Part shown: piece after piece, positions 35,549-44,953 of the stretch | Numbering within the stretch: the first letter of the stretch is position 1 | Layout of the letters: each line of letters begins with the position of its first letter | Assembly (NCBI GenBank): GCA_019635485.1 | Contig: JAHBZL010000023.1 | Location: 1 to 64,000 of the forward strand | Length of the DNA stretch: 64,000 nt | From: Piscinibacter sp. | GTDB lineage: Bacteria > Pseudomonadota > Gammaproteobacteria > Burkholderiales > Burkholderiaceae_C | Direction: 5' to 3' | The notes under the pieces: model-generated | The model's database searches: none | Told to the model about the DNA's origin: nothing | The model's input: only the letters and a program-made list of their open reading frames with translations | Position numbers and translations under genes: made by a program

Positions 35549-36002
35549 GGTCGTCGTGTTCCGGATCGTCGGGAGGGTCCAGCCGGGTCAGGCAGTCGTC
35601 CAGCAGGTCGTGCAGCGCGACGACCCGTTCGTCGCCCAGCCGGGCATTGAGCGCGAGCTGCGCGTGCTTCCAGGCCTTCTGCGCCTCGGCCCGCTTGGCG
35701 CGGCCGGCGTCGGTGGCGGCCACCGAGCGGCTGCGTGCGTCCTCGCCCGGGCCGAGTTCGACCCAGCCGGCGGCCACCAGCGGCTGCAGGTTGCGCGTCA
35801 GCGTCGAGGCGTCGAGGCGCATGCGCTGGGCCAGGTCGGTGGGCCGCAGCGGGCCCAGCCGCACGATGTGCGACAGCAGCGAGTACTGCGTGTTCTTCAG
35901 CCCGGTCGGCGCCACGTAGGCGTCGTAGTGGCGCGTCACCGCCCGGCTCAGCTGGCGCAGCTTGAGGTTGGTGCAGCCTTGCGGCTTGACGGCGTCGGCC
36001 AT
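35541..36002 (-). CDS. MarR-family transcriptional regulator
   Basis: Product of about 153 residues with the MarR winged helix: LKNTQYSLLSHIVRLGPLRPTDLAQRMRLDASTLTRNLQPLVAAGWVELGPGEDARSRSVAATDAG, in which DARSRSV is the wing. The start MADAVKPQG at 36002 is used; MCMADAV (36008) is an alternative. It overlaps the MFS exporter gene by 8 nt. Twin TTGTA-type inverted repeats lie directly upstream in the 50-nt divergent spacer shared with the PaaI thioesterase gene, so autorepression and control of both directions are likely. The ligand is unknown. Confidence 0.93.
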   Translation of the reverse strand: MADAVKPQGCTNLKLRQLSRAVTRHYDAYVAPTGLKNTQYSLLSHIVRLGPLRPTDLAQRMRLDASTLTRNLQPLVAAGWVELGPGEDARSRSVAATDAGRAKRAEAQKAWKHAQLALNARLGDERVVALHDLLDDCLTRLDPPDDPEHDDHE

Positions 36003-36010
36003 GCACATTA

Positions 36011-36037
36011 TTGTATCTGCAATTATTGTATTTACAA
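36011..36037. promoter_or_regulatory. twin MarR-type operators in the divergent spacer
   Basis: Two 12-nt inverted repeats on the same face of the helix region: TTGTATCTGCAA (36011-36022, imperfect) and TTGTATTTACAA (36026-36037, perfect TTGTA/TACAA arms), 15 nt centre to centre. They fill most of the 50-nt gap between the marR start (36002) and the thioesterase start (36053). Binding by the adjacent MarR protein is inferred from position and symmetry. Confidence 0.75.
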
Positions 36038-36052
36038 CCAAATGCCCATCCG

Positions 36053-36610
36053 ATGAACGGACAGCCGACGACCTCCTCCCCCTCCGCCGAAGAGACCCTG
36101 GCGCGTTGGCGCGCCGACGAGGAGCGGGCCCGCGCCCGCCGCGGCACGGTCGGCGTGGCGCGCCCCGACCAGGTCGCGGGCCTGACCGGCATGCAGGTGT
36201 TCGAGGCGATGTTCGACGGCCGGCTGCCCTCGCCGCCGATCGGCACCACGCTCAGCTTCCTGCCCGTGCACATCGAGCCGGGTTATGCGGTGTTCCAGGG
36301 GCGGCCGCAGTTCGAGCACTACAACCCGCTCGGCACGGTGCACGGCGGCTGGTTCGCCACCCTGCTCGACTCGGCGGTGGCCTGCGCGATCCACTCCCAG
36401 CTGCCGGCCGGCAAGGCCTACACGACGCTCGAACTGAAGATGAACATCGTGCGCGCGCTGACCGACAAGGTGCCGCTGGTGCGTGCCGAAGGCCGGGTCG
36501 TGCACCCCGGCAACCAGGTGGCGACCGCCGAGGGTCGCCTGATCGGCCCGGACGGAAAGCTGTACGCTCACGCGTCCACCACCTGCCTCGTGTTCGATGC
36601 CCGCGGCTGA
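36053..36610 (+). CDS. PaaI-family hotdog thioesterase
   Basis: 185-residue hotdog-fold protein. The core PLGTVHGGWFATLLDSAVACAIHSQLPAG carries the HGG-x8-D arrangement (catalytic Asp in the LLDSA helix) of the PaaI/YbgC-like acyl-CoA thioesterases, followed by TTLELKMNIVRALTD and the GRVVHPGNQVATAEGRL strand. The N-terminal 50 residues are charged. It probably hydrolyses an aryl- or short acyl-CoA. It is divergent from the marR-MFS pair and shares its twin operator. Confidence 0.9.
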   Translation: MNGQPTTSSPSAEETLARWRADEERARARRGTVGVARPDQVAGLTGMQVFEAMFDGRLPSPPIGTTLSFLPVHIEPGYAVFQGRPQFEHYNPLGTVHGGWFATLLDSAVACAIHSQLPAGKAYTTLELKMNIVRALTDKVPLVRAEGRVVHPGNQVATAEGRLIGPDGKLYAHASTTCLVFDARG

Positions 36611-36655
36611 GACCGACCCGCGGGGCACCGCGCACGTCACGGAGACCCCCGACCG

Positions 36656-37048
36656 ATGAGACTGCTCCACACCATGCTGCGCGTCGGCGACCTGCAGCGC
36701 TCGATCGACTTCTACACGAACGTCATGGGCATGAACCTGCTGCGCCGGACCGAGCGCCCCGACCAGGGCTACTCGCTGGCGTTCGTCGGCTATGGCGACG
36801 GCAACGTCGGCGGCGAGGCCGAGATCGAGCTGACCTACAACCACGGCGTTTCCAGCTACGAGATGGGCGGCGCCTACGGTCACATCGCGCTGGCCGTGCC
36901 GGACGCCGCGGCCGCCTGCGCGAAGATCAAGGCCTCGGGCGGCAACGTCACGCGCGAAGCCGGCCCGGTGAAGGGCGGAACCACCGTGATCGCCTTCGTC
37001 ACCGACCCGGACGGCTACAAGATCGAGCTGATCGAACGGCGGGCCTGA
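36656..37048 (+). CDS. gloA: lactoylglutathione lyase (glyoxalase I)
   Basis: Isomerises the methylglyoxal-glutathione hemithioacetal to S-lactoylglutathione. The 130-residue protein matches E. coli GloA closely: metal ligands His5, Glu58 (in EIELTYN), His76 (in AYGHIALAV) and Glu124 (in YKIELIE), with the family block [26 protein letters not shown]. It is short and of the Ni-dependent proteobacterial type. It lies 45 nt after the thioesterase gene and is convergent with the large regulator gene. Confidence 0.97.
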   Translation: MRLLHTMLRVGDLQRSIDFYTNVMGMNLLRRTERPDQGYSLAFVGYGDGNVGGEAEIELTYNHGVSSYEMGGAYGHIALAVPDAAAACAKIKASGGNVTREAGPVKGGTTVIAFVTDPDGYKIELIERRA

Positions 37049-37069
37049 CCGGCCGGCCGGCGGCGCCGC

Positions 37070-40015
37070 TCAGCCGGCGCCGCCGAGCAGCAGGCGACCT
37101 TCGACCGCGAGCGCGACCGTCTCGCCGCGGTAGGGCTCGAGCCGCTCGCGCAACCGCTCTTGCAGCGCCGGCGCGTCCGCTGCGGCCGGGTTGCGGCAGG
37201 CATCGACCAGCGCCGCCAGCTCGAGGAATCCGGCGCCGTGCTCCCGCGCCACGGCCAGCGCGTCGCGCAGGTGCGCGTCCGCCCCGGCCTCGTCGCCGCG
37301 CGCACGCAGCAGCGCGCCCTTGAGCCGGTGCAGTTCGGCGAGCAGGAAGCGCTCCGGGCCCGCCACCGCGAGCGCGAGCCCGCGGTCGACGGCGGCCATC
37401 GCCTGGTCCAGACGGCCGGTGTCGCGGCAGGACTCGGCGAAGTGGAGGTGGAACGCGGTCAGACCGATGCGCATGCCGAGTTCCGCGCAGCTGCGCTCGG
37501 CCTCGTGCAGGGCCGCGAAGCCTTCCTCCACCTGGCCGACACACACCATCAGGTGCGCGTGCAGCCAGGAGAACGCCCCGGCGCGCGCCGGCAGGCCGTG
37601 CGTGACGATCACACCCTGCAGCTCGTCGGTGGCGGCCAGCGCGACCTCGATCTCGCCGGCGAAGAAGTGCACCACCGCCGACATGTGCAGCGCGATGAGC
37701 CGGCTGATCGGGTGACGGATCTCGGCCGAGCGCGCCAGCGCCGCCGCGATATGCGCGCGGGCCTGCGCCGGCGCGCCGGACACCCACGACAGCACGCCGA
37801 GGTAGGCGCGCGCCTCGATCTCCGGGTGCTGCACGAACAGGCCGGGCGGCAGTTCGTCGCCGAGCTCGGTGCTCAGCGCCAGCGCCGCCTGCAGGTGCTG
37901 CTGCGCCGCCGGCAGCGCGCCCTCCATCGTCAGCGTGATGCCCATCGCGCTGTGCCCCGCCAGCCGCAGCGGCAGGCCTTCGCCGCCGCCGCCGGCCAGC
38001 GCGAGCAGGCGCTCGGCCAGGCCGCGCGCCGCGACCAGTTCGCAGCGCGCGTACATCACCCACCACAGGCCGTGCAGCGCCCGCGCCCGCGTCGCGGCGC
38101 GGCCCACCGGCTCGCCGGCGTGCTCGCACAGTTCGACCGCCCGCTCGAAGGCCTGCGCGACCACCGGGGCCGCGAACACGTGCAGGCGCGTCAGTGCCAG
38201 GCCTTCGAGCACGCGCAGCTCCAGCTCGACCGCCGCGCGCGCTGCCCCGTCCGGCAGCGTGCCGAGCAGCGCCAGCGCATGGTGGGTCGCGAGCAGCGAC
38301 TCGCGTGACGCGCCCCGCTCGAGGGCCCGCCCCGCGACGACGGCCAACTGCTGCAGGGCCGCCGGCACGTCGCCGCCGCGCTCGTGGTGCAGCGCCAGCT
38401 CGGCCGCGATCTCGCGCGCGCCGGCGCCGTGGGCCCCCCGCAGCGCCGCCGCCAGCGCCCGGTGCCACTGCATGCGCTGCGCCGGACCGACCCGCTCGTA
38501 GAACACGTGCCGGTACAGCGCGTGGCGGAACGCGAGGCGCATCGCGATGCGGCCGTCCGGCAGGGCCACCGCGTTGCCGGCCCGCAGCCAGTGCTGGCGC
38601 ACGGCCGGCGTGTCCAGCACGGCACGCAGGGTCTCGGCCGGCAGCGCCAGCGCGTCGGCCAGCGGCAGGTCCAGAAACTCCGCACCCGCCACCGCGGCCG
38701 CGCCGAGCAGGCGTTGCGGTTCCGCCGGCAGGCGCGCGATCTGCCGCTCGACGACGCCGACCATGTGATGCGGCACCCCGAGGTCGGCCGCGCCCGGGCA
38801 GACCCAGCGACCGTCGTCGCCCTGCCGCAGGCTGCCGGCATCGAGCAGGTCGTCGAGCACGTTGGCGACATACAGCGGCAGCCCGTCGGTATGGGCGTGC
38901 AGCCCGCGCACGAAGTCCTCCGGCAGCACCGCACCGAGGCGGCGCGCGACCAGCTCGCCGACCTCGGCCTCCGAGAACGACTCCAGGTCGACCTCGCGGC
39001 ACAGCCGGTGTACACGCAGCTCCTGGCGCAGGCCGGCCAGCGGATGGTCGGTGGCGATCACGTCGGCGGGCCGGAAGCTCGCGAGCACCAGCAACGCTGC
39101 CGGACTGCGGCGCCGCGCCAGGTAGCCGAGCAGCTGCACGGTGGCGTGGTCGCTCCAGTGCAGGTCCTCCAGCACCAGCAGCAGCGGCTGCCCGGTGGCC
39201 GCGCGGTCCAGCAGTTCGCCGAATTCGCGCAGCATCCGGTCCTGGGTGGCGCCGGCCACCTCGCGCTGCAGCGTGCGCCGGTCCTCCTCGCCGACGAACC
39301 ACGGCAGCTGCACCAGCCAGGTCGGCGCCACGCGGCGCATCAGCTCGACCAGCGCCGCCCCGTCCGCATCCCGGCACCACAGGTTCAGTGCCTCCAGCAA
39401 CGGCATGTACGGTTCGGCACTCCCGTAGTGCTCGACGCACTGGCCGACCGCGCGCCGCCACGCCGTGCCGGCCAGCGCCGACACGAAGCGGTCGATCAGC
39501 GTCGACTTGCCGATGCCGGCCTCGCCGGCCACCAGCACCAGCTGGCGCTGGCCGCGCGCAGCCAGCCCGAGCGACTCGTGCAGCAGCGCGAGCGCGCGGG
39601 CACGGGCGATCAGCCGCTCGGCCTCGGCCGCGGCCGGGGCATCGACCACGGCCGCCGGCACGGACTCGAGCGCGGCCGCCGGCCCCGCAGGGCCCTGCAG
39701 CGCGGCGATGAAGCGGTAACCGCGACGCGCCGCGGTCTCGATGAAGCGCGGCTGCCGGGCATCGTCGCCGAGCGCGTTGCGCAACTGGTTGATGACCGAC
39801 TTCAGCACCGATTCGCTGACATGGCGGTGGCCCCAGACCCCGTCCAGCAGCGTGTCCTTCAGCACCAGCTGCCCGGGCGTGCGCAGCAAGGCGCACAGCA
39901 CCTCGAAGGCCTTGGGCTGCAACTCGACCGGGGCGCCGCCGCGGGTCAGGCGCGCGTTGCCCTCGTCGAGCTGGAAGTCGCCGAAGCGCGTCAGCAGGGG
40001 GGTCGGGGCGCTCAT
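37070..40015 (-). CDS. large winged-helix/ATPase/TPR-type transcriptional regulator
   Basis: 981-residue regulator. Residues 1-104 form an OmpR/CadC-type winged helix (LTRFGDFQLDEGNARL..., VLKDTLLDGVWGHRHVSESVLKSVINQLRNALGDD, IETAARRGYRFIA). An AAA/STAND-type ATPase follows, with Walker A GEAGIGKST at 164-172 and Walker B LLLVLEDLHWSD. The C-terminal half (about 480-981) is Ala/Leu-rich helical repeat, probably TPR-like. No receiver or membrane segment is visible, so the signal is likely a small molecule or protein. It is divergent from a small protein, a lipoprotein and an RND efflux set (121-nt spacer), which it may control. The ATG at 40015 fits the domain start. Confidence 0.9.
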   Translation of the reverse strand: MSAPTPLLTRFGDFQLDEGNARLTRGGAPVELQPKAFEVLCALLRTPGQLVLKDTLLDGVWGHRHVSESVLKSVINQLRNALGDDARQPRFIETAARRGYRFIAALQGPAGPAAALESVPAAVVDAPAAAEAERLIARARALALLHESLGLAARGQRQLVLVAGEAGIGKSTLIDRFVSALAGTAWRRAVGQCVEHYGSAEPYMPLLEALNLWCRDADGAALVELMRRVAPTWLVQLPWFVGEEDRRTLQREVAGATQDRMLREFGELLDRAATGQPLLLVLEDLHWSDHATVQLLGYLARRRSPAALLVLASFRPADVIATDHPLAGLRQELRVHRLCREVDLESFSEAEVGELVARRLGAVLPEDFVRGLHAHTDGLPLYVANVLDDLLDAGSLRQGDDGRWVCPGAADLGVPHHMVGVVERQIARLPAEPQRLLGAAAVAGAEFLDLPLADALALPAETLRAVLDTPAVRQHWLRAGNAVALPDGRIAMRLAFRHALYRHVFYERVGPAQRMQWHRALAAALRGAHGAGAREIAAELALHHERGGDVPAALQQLAVVAGRALERGASRESLLATHHALALLGTLPDGAARAAVELELRVLEGLALTRLHVFAAPVVAQAFERAVELCEHAGEPVGRAATRARALHGLWWVMYARCELVAARGLAERLLALAGGGGEGLPLRLAGHSAMGITLTMEGALPAAQQHLQAALALSTELGDELPPGLFVQHPEIEARAYLGVLSWVSGAPAQARAHIAAALARSAEIRHPISRLIALHMSAVVHFFAGEIEVALAATDELQGVIVTHGLPARAGAFSWLHAHLMVCVGQVEEGFAALHEAERSCAELGMRIGLTAFHLHFAESCRDTGRLDQAMAAVDRGLALAVAGPERFLLAELHRLKGALLRARGDEAGADAHLRDALAVAREHGAGFLELAALVDACRNPAAADAPALQERLRERLEPYRGETVALAVEGRLLLGGAG

Positions 40016-40024
40016 GGCGGCGTC

Positions 40025-40036
40025 GTGGTGCACCAC
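40025..40036. promoter_or_regulatory. palindrome upstream of the large regulator
   Basis: Perfect 12-nt palindrome GTGGTGCACCAC, 9 nt upstream of the regulator start and inside the divergent spacer. Possible autoregulatory site; it could also only affect the ribosome-binding region. No second copy was noticed near the efflux genes. Confidence 0.35.
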
Positions 40037-40136
40037 TGTACTGCGGACGGCCGGCGGCGGCGCCCGACCGAATCCAGACCGTTCGCTGACCGGCCCGAGA
40101 CGACTTTCCGGGCCTCGACGCCCAGACTGCCGCTCC

Positions 40137-40358
40137 ATGACGCTCAACCCCACCCCCCTGTACCCCAGCGCCGGCTCCTACGTGCTGAAGCTGCACCGCG
40201 ACGCGCTCGCGCCCGATGCCGCGCTCAGCGGCCGCATCGAGCACATCGTCAGCGGCGAGGCCGCCGAGTTCGCGAGCGGCGTCGCGCTGCTCGCCTGGCT
40301 GCTCGACCACGCGGCGCGCCAGGCCACCGACTCCCCTTCCACCCCGATCGAATCATGA
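40137..40358 (+). CDS. small protein of unknown function, first gene of the efflux locus
   Basis: 73-residue protein: MTLNPTPLYPSAGSYVLKLHRDA..., then LSGRIEHIVSGEAAEFASGVALLAWLLDHAARQA. A beta-strand pair followed by a Leu/Ala helix gives a compact ab fold with no signal peptide. Its stop overlaps the next gene's ATG (ATGA), and codon use is like its neighbours, so it is probably real. It is divergent from the large regulator. I do not recognise the family; a small regulatory or adaptor protein is possible. Confidence 0.7.
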   Translation: MTLNPTPLYPSAGSYVLKLHRDALAPDAALSGRIEHIVSGEAAEFASGVALLAWLLDHAARQATDSPSTPIES

Positions 40359-40675
40359 AGCTGCCCACCCTCGTCACCCTGTCGCTGGCAGCCCTGCTGT
40401 CCGCCTGCGCCGGCCAGCCGGCCGCCCCCTCGCCTGCCGCCACGGCGACCGAAGCCGCGGCGCGCGATTGCTCCCGGATCGACGCCGACATCGCCGCCGC
40501 ACAGGCGGCCCGCCGCGACGCCGAGCTGAAGAAGGGCGAGGCCTGGAAGGCCGTCGTGCCGTTCGCGGTGGCGGGCCGCTACGCCAGCGCCAACGCGGCG
40601 ATCCGGGACGCCGAGCAACGCCTCGCCGGCCTGCGCGCCGAAGCGCAACGCCAGGGCTGCCTGCAGGCCGCCTGA
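40355..40675 (+). CDS. small lipoprotein
   Basis: 106-residue lipoprotein precursor with signal MKLPTLVTLSLAALLSAC (lipobox LSAC, Cys18). An Ala/Pro/Thr linker and a helical domain with two cysteines follow (ARDCSRIDADIAAAQAARRDAELKKGEAWKAV and LRAEAQRQGCL), which could form a disulfide between two antiparallel helices. It starts within the stop codon of the small upstream gene (ATGA) and precedes the RND adaptor by 95 nt. An envelope helper of the efflux system is possible, but there is no direct evidence. Confidence 0.8.
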   Translation: MKLPTLVTLSLAALLSACAGQPAAPSPAATATEAAARDCSRIDADIAAAQAARRDAELKKGEAWKAVVPFAVAGRYASANAAIRDAEQRLAGLRAEAQRQGCLQAA

Positions 40676-40770
40676 CCGCCATCACCGAAGCGCCTGCTGC
40701 CCGGACCGCGCCGGCCACCCCGTCGCGACCCCGAGACGGCGCCGAACTTCATCCCACGAGGAGATCGACC

Positions 40771-41850
40771 ATGAACCAGCGCCTGCTGCTCGCCCTGCTG
40801 CCCCTGATCGGGGCCTGCGGGCACCCCGACGAACCGGCGGCCGAACCGGTGCGCCCGGTGCGCAGCGTCGTCGCCGGCGAGAGTGCCGGCACGGTCGGCG
40901 CCACCTACTCCGGCGTCGTCCAGGCCCGCCACGAGAGCCCGCTCGGTTTCCAGACCGGCGGCAAGATCGTCGCCCGGCTGGTCGAGGTCGGCCAGCATGT
41001 CCGGCGCGGCCAGCCGCTGCTGCGGCTCGACCCGGCCCAGCAGGTGCTGCAGGTGACCGCCTCGACCGCCAGCGTCGACGCCGCGAGGAGCCGTGTCGCC
41101 CAGCTGCGCATCGACGTGCAACGCACGGAGCAGCTGCTGGCGCGCCAGTTCGCATCGCAGGCGGAACTCGACCAGCAGCGTCTCGCGCTCGCCGAGGCGG
41201 AGTCGCAGCTGCGCTCGGCCGTGGCGCGCCAGCAGATCGACGTCAACCAGCGCGGCTTCACCGAGCTGGTGGCCGACCGCGACGGCGTCGTCAGCGCGAT
41301 CAACGCCGAGGCCGGCCAGGTGGTCTCGCCCGGGCAGGTGATCGTGACGCTGGCCGGCGACGGCGAGCGCGAGGTGCTGGTCAGCATCGCCGAGTCGCGC
41401 GTCGACGAGTTGCGCCGCGCGAAGCACCTGCAGATCTCGCTGTGGGCGCAGCCGGGCAAGGTGTACGCCGGCACGCTGCGCGAACTGGCGCCCGACGCCG
41501 ACCGCGTCAGCCGCACCTACTCGGCGCGCGTCGCGGTGAAGGACGCCGACGCCGCGCTGATGCTGGGCATGACCGCCTCGGTGTCCGCCCCGGACGTCGA
41601 GGGCACGCACGCGATCCGCTTGCCGCTGACCGCGATCTACAACAAGGACGGCCAGCCGCTGGTCTGGATCGTCGATCCGACGTCCTCACGCGTCGCGACC
41701 CGCCCGGTGCAGCTCGGCGCGGCGCAGAACGACGCGGTGCTGATCGCCGCCGGCCTGCGCGGCGGCGAGACCGTCGTCACCGCCGGCGTCAACCTGCTGC
41801 ACGACGGTCAGGCCGTGCGCCCGCTGAATGCAAACGGAGTCCAGCCGTGA
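40771..41850 (+). CDS. RND efflux periplasmic adaptor (membrane-fusion lipoprotein)
   Basis: 359-residue HlyD/AcrA-type adaptor with lipobox LIGAC (Cys16). It shows the split lipoyl/barrel-sandwich halves (LGFQTGGKIVARLVEVGQHVRRGQPLLRLDP and FTELVADRDGVVSAINAEAGQVVSPGQVIVTLA), a helical hairpin between them and a beta-barrel plus membrane-proximal domain after (ISIAES-like VLVSIAESRVDELRR..., LPLTAIYNKDGQPLVWIV). A GAGGAG Shine-Dalgarno precedes the ATG at 40771. Its stop overlaps the GTG start of the pump gene (GTGA). Confidence 0.95.
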   Translation: MNQRLLLALLPLIGACGHPDEPAAEPVRPVRSVVAGESAGTVGATYSGVVQARHESPLGFQTGGKIVARLVEVGQHVRRGQPLLRLDPAQQVLQVTASTASVDAARSRVAQLRIDVQRTEQLLARQFASQAELDQQRLALAEAESQLRSAVARQQIDVNQRGFTELVADRDGVVSAINAEAGQVVSPGQVIVTLAGDGEREVLVSIAESRVDELRRAKHLQISLWAQPGKVYAGTLRELAPDADRVSRTYSARVAVKDADAALMLGMTASVSAPDVEGTHAIRLPLTAIYNKDGQPLVWIVDPTSSRVATRPVQLGAAQNDAVLIAAGLRGGETVVTAGVNLLHDGQAVRPLNANGVQP

Positions 41851-44800
41851 ACGACCCGAAGCACCGCTCCCTGAACCTCTCTGCCTGGGCGCTCGAGCAC
41901 CCGCAGATGATCGTCTTCCTGCTTGCGCTGCTCAGCATCGCGGGCCTGTTCGCCTACACCCGCCTGGGCCAGAAGGAAGACCCCGAGTTCACCGTCAAGA
42001 CGATGGTGGTGCAGGCGGGCTGGCCGGGCAGCTCGGCGCAGCAGATGGCCGAGCAGGTGACCGACAAGCTCGAGAAGAAGCTGCAGGAGATCGCCGAGAT
42101 CGACACCACGCAGAGCTGGTCCAAGCCCGGGCTCACGCAGATCAAGGTCAACCTGCGCGAGGCCACCGCGCCCGGGGACGTGCCGCAGGTCTGGTACCAG
42201 GTGCGCAAGAAGCTCGACGACATCGCCTACACGCTGCCGCAGGGCACACGCGGGCCGTTCTACAACGACGAGTTCGGCGACACCTTCGGCAACCTGTACG
42301 CGATCACCGGCGACGGCTTCTCCTATCCGGAGCTGCGCGACATCGCCGATGCCGCGCGCAACGAGTTCCTGCGCGTCGCCGACGTCAACAAGGTCGAGCT
42401 GGTCGGCGCGCAGGACGAGAAGATCTACGTCGAGGCGAGCAATGCCAAGCTGGCGTCGCTCGGGCTCGACCCGTCGCTGATCGCCGCGACGCTGGCGCAG
42501 ACCAACCATGTCGACGCCGCCGGCACGGTGCAGACGCGCGACGAGCAGCTGCGCCTGGCGGTCAGCGGCGCGTTCGACTCGGTCGAGGGCATCCGCGCCA
42601 TCGGCATCCGGGCCGGCGACCGCATGTTCCGGCTCGGCGACATCGCCGATGTGCGGCGCGGCGTGATCGACCCGGCCACCTCGAAGCTGCGCCACAACGG
42701 CCAGGAGGCGATCGGCCTGGCGGTCAGCATGCGCAAGGGCGGCGACGTGATCCGGCTCGGCCAGCAGCTGACGGCCACCGTCGAGCGTGTGCAGGCCAGC
42801 CTGCCGGTGGGCCTCCAGATCCACGCCGTCTCGGACCAGCCGCGTGTCGTGAAGGAATCGGTGCACGAGTTCAAGAAGAGCCTCGCCGAGGCGGTGGTGA
42901 TCGTGCTCGCGGTCAGCTTCTTCTCGCTCGGCGTGCGCAGCGGGCTGGTCGTCGCACTGTGCATCCCGCTGGTGCTGGCGCTGACCTTCCTGGTGATGTA
43001 CCTGCTCGGCATCGAGCTGCAGCGCATCTCGCTGGGCGCGCTGATCATCGCCCTCGGTCTGTTGGTGGACGACGCGATCATCGCCGTCGAGATGATGCAG
43101 CTCAAGCTCGAGCAGGGCTGGGACAAGTTCCGTGCCGCCACCTTCGCCTACACCGCGACCGCGTTCCCGATGCTGACCGGCACGCTGATCACCGCCGCGG
43201 GCTTCCTGCCGGTGGGCCTCGCCAAGTCGGGCTCGGGCGAGTACGTGTTCTCGCTGTTCCAGGTGGTCGGCATCTCGCTGATGCTGTCTTGGATCGTCGC
43301 GGTGCTGTTCACGCCCTACATCGGCTTCAAGCTGCTGAAGGAGCAGCCCGGCGGCCACGGCCAGGGGCATGACGAGGAAGCCGTCTACCGGCGTGGCTGG
43401 TACCTGCGCTTCCGCGGCCTGGTCGAGTGGTGCCTGCGCCGGCGCCTGGTCGTGATCGGCATCACCGTGCTCGCCTTCGCCGGCTCGCTGGTGCTGTTCC
43501 GCAGCGTGCCGCAGCAGTTCTTCCCGGCCTCGGACCGCCCCGAGCTGATGGTCGACCTGTGGCTGCCCGAGGCCGCCGGCTTCGCCGCCAGCCAGCGCGA
43601 GGTCGAGGCGCTCGAGGCGAAGCTCAAGGGCGACCCGGACGTGGTCGCGGTGACCAGCTACGTCGGCACCGGCAGCCCGCGCTTCTACCTGCCGCTGGAC
43701 GTGCAGACACCCAACCTGAACCTCGGCGAGCTGATGGTGATGACGAAGGGCGGCGAGGCGCGCGAACGCGTGCTGGCGAAGATCCAGGGCCTGTTCGAGA
43801 CCGAGTTCCCGTCGGTGCGCGGCCGCGTCAACCGGCTCGAGAACGGCCCGCCGGTGGGCTACCCGCTGCAGTTCCGCGTCTTCGGCACCGAACCGCGCCA
43901 GGTGCAGGCGATCGCCGACCGGCTCGCCGTGCTGCTGCGCGCCGACGCGCACGTGCGCGCCGTCAACCAGGATTGGGGCGAGCGGCTGAAGCGCGTGCGC
44001 GTCGACGTCGACCAGGACAAGGCCCGCGCGCTGGGCATCAGCTCGCGCGATATCCAGGGCGCGCTGCAGACCTCGCTGTCCGGCACCACGGTGACCGACT
44101 ACCGTGAAGGCGACAAGAACATCGACGTCGTCGCGCGCCTGGTCGAGGCCGAACGCACCGACCTGAACAACCTGAAGGACGCGCGCATCTACCTGCGCGA
44201 AGGCAAGTTCGTGCCGGTCTCGCAGGTGGCGCACCTGACCCTGGACAGCGAGGACAGCATCCTTTGGCGCCGCAACCGCGTGCCGACGCTGACCGTTCGC
44301 GCCGACGTGGTCGGCGCCGAGGCACCGGACGTGACCCGCGCGCTGAAGCCGAAGCTCGACGCGCTGTCCGCGACGCTGCCGCTCGGCTACGGCATCGAGG
44401 TCGGCGGCGCACAGGAATCGAGCCGCAAGGCGCAGGCCTCGATCCTGGCGGTGATGCCGCTGATGATCGTCGCGGTGCTGCTGCTGCTGATGCTGCAGCT
44501 GCAGGACATGAAGAAGACGGCGCTGGTGCTGCTGACCGCGCCGCTCGGACTCATCGGCGTCGCGCTGATCATGGCGGTCTTCCGCATCCCGTTCGGCTTC
44601 GTCGCGATGCTCGGCGTGATCGCGCTGGCCGGCATGATCATCCGCAACTCGGTGATCCTGGTCGTGCAGATCGACGAGGACGTCAAGGCAGGCAAGACAC
44701 CGTGGGAGGCGATCGTCGGCTCGGCGGTGCGCCGCATGCGCCCGATCGTGCTGACGGCGCTGGCCGCGATCCTGGCGATGGTGCCGCTGACGCACTCGGT

Positions 44801-44924
44801 GTTCTGGGGCCCGATGGCCTGGGCCATCATGGGCGGGCTCACCGTCGCGACGCTGCTGACCCTGCTCTTCCTGCCGGCGCTGTACGCCCTCTGGTACGGC
44901 GTGAAGCAACCGCTGCCGGCCTGA
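41847..44924 (+). CDS. RND efflux inner-membrane pump
   Basis: 1025-residue AcrB-superfamily proton antiporter with the expected 12 membrane helices: first at about 20-38, a bundle near 345-500 and the last bundle near 860-1015, separated by two large periplasmic domains. The proton-relay Asp pair is in IALGLLVDDAIIAVEMM, and helix regions FFSLGVRSGLVVAL and LPLTHSVFWGPMAWAIMGG are family blocks. The start is GTG (41847) with GGAG about 8 nt upstream. YNDEFGDTFGNLYAITGDGFSY recalls the TriC/VexK-like branch, so hydrophobic biocides may be substrates; this is a guess from pattern only. Confidence 0.96.
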   Translation: MNDPKHRSLNLSAWALEHPQMIVFLLALLSIAGLFAYTRLGQKEDPEFTVKTMVVQAGWPGSSAQQMAEQVTDKLEKKLQEIAEIDTTQSWSKPGLTQIKVNLREATAPGDVPQVWYQVRKKLDDIAYTLPQGTRGPFYNDEFGDTFGNLYAITGDGFSYPELRDIADAARNEFLRVADVNKVELVGAQDEKIYVEASNAKLASLGLDPSLIAATLAQTNHVDAAGTVQTRDEQLRLAVSGAFDSVEGIRAIGIRAGDRMFRLGDIADVRRGVIDPATSKLRHNGQEAIGLAVSMRKGGDVIRLGQQLTATVERVQASLPVGLQIHAVSDQPRVVKESVHEFKKSLAEAVVIVLAVSFFSLGVRSGLVVALCIPLVLALTFLVMYLLGIELQRISLGALIIALGLLVDDAIIAVEMMQLKLEQGWDKFRAATFAYTATAFPMLTGTLITAAGFLPVGLAKSGSGEYVFSLFQVVGISLMLSWIVAVLFTPYIGFKLLKEQPGGHGQGHDEEAVYRRGWYLRFRGLVEWCLRRRLVVIGITVLAFAGSLVLFRSVPQQFFPASDRPELMVDLWLPEAAGFAASQREVEALEAKLKGDPDVVAVTSYVGTGSPRFYLPLDVQTPNLNLGELMVMTKGGEARERVLAKIQGLFETEFPSVRGRVNRLENGPPVGYPLQFRVFGTEPRQVQAIADRLAVLLRADAHVRAVNQDWGERLKRVRVDVDQDKARALGISSRDIQGALQTSLSGTTVTDYREGDKNIDVVARLVEAERTDLNNLKDARIYLREGKFVPVSQVAHLTLDSEDSILWRRNRVPTLTVRADVVGAEAPDVTRALKPKLDALSATLPLGYGIEVGGAQESSRKAQASILAVMPLMIVAVLLLLMLQLQDMKKTALVLLTAPLGLIGVALIMAVFRIPFGFVAMLGVIALAGMIIRNSVILVVQIDEDVKAGKTPWEAIVGSAVRRMRPIVLTALAAILAMVPLTHSVFWGPMAWAIMGGLTVATLLTLLFLPALYALWYGVKQPLPA

Positions 44925-44953
44925 CCCAAAACCCCTTCCTGTCGAGAACGACG

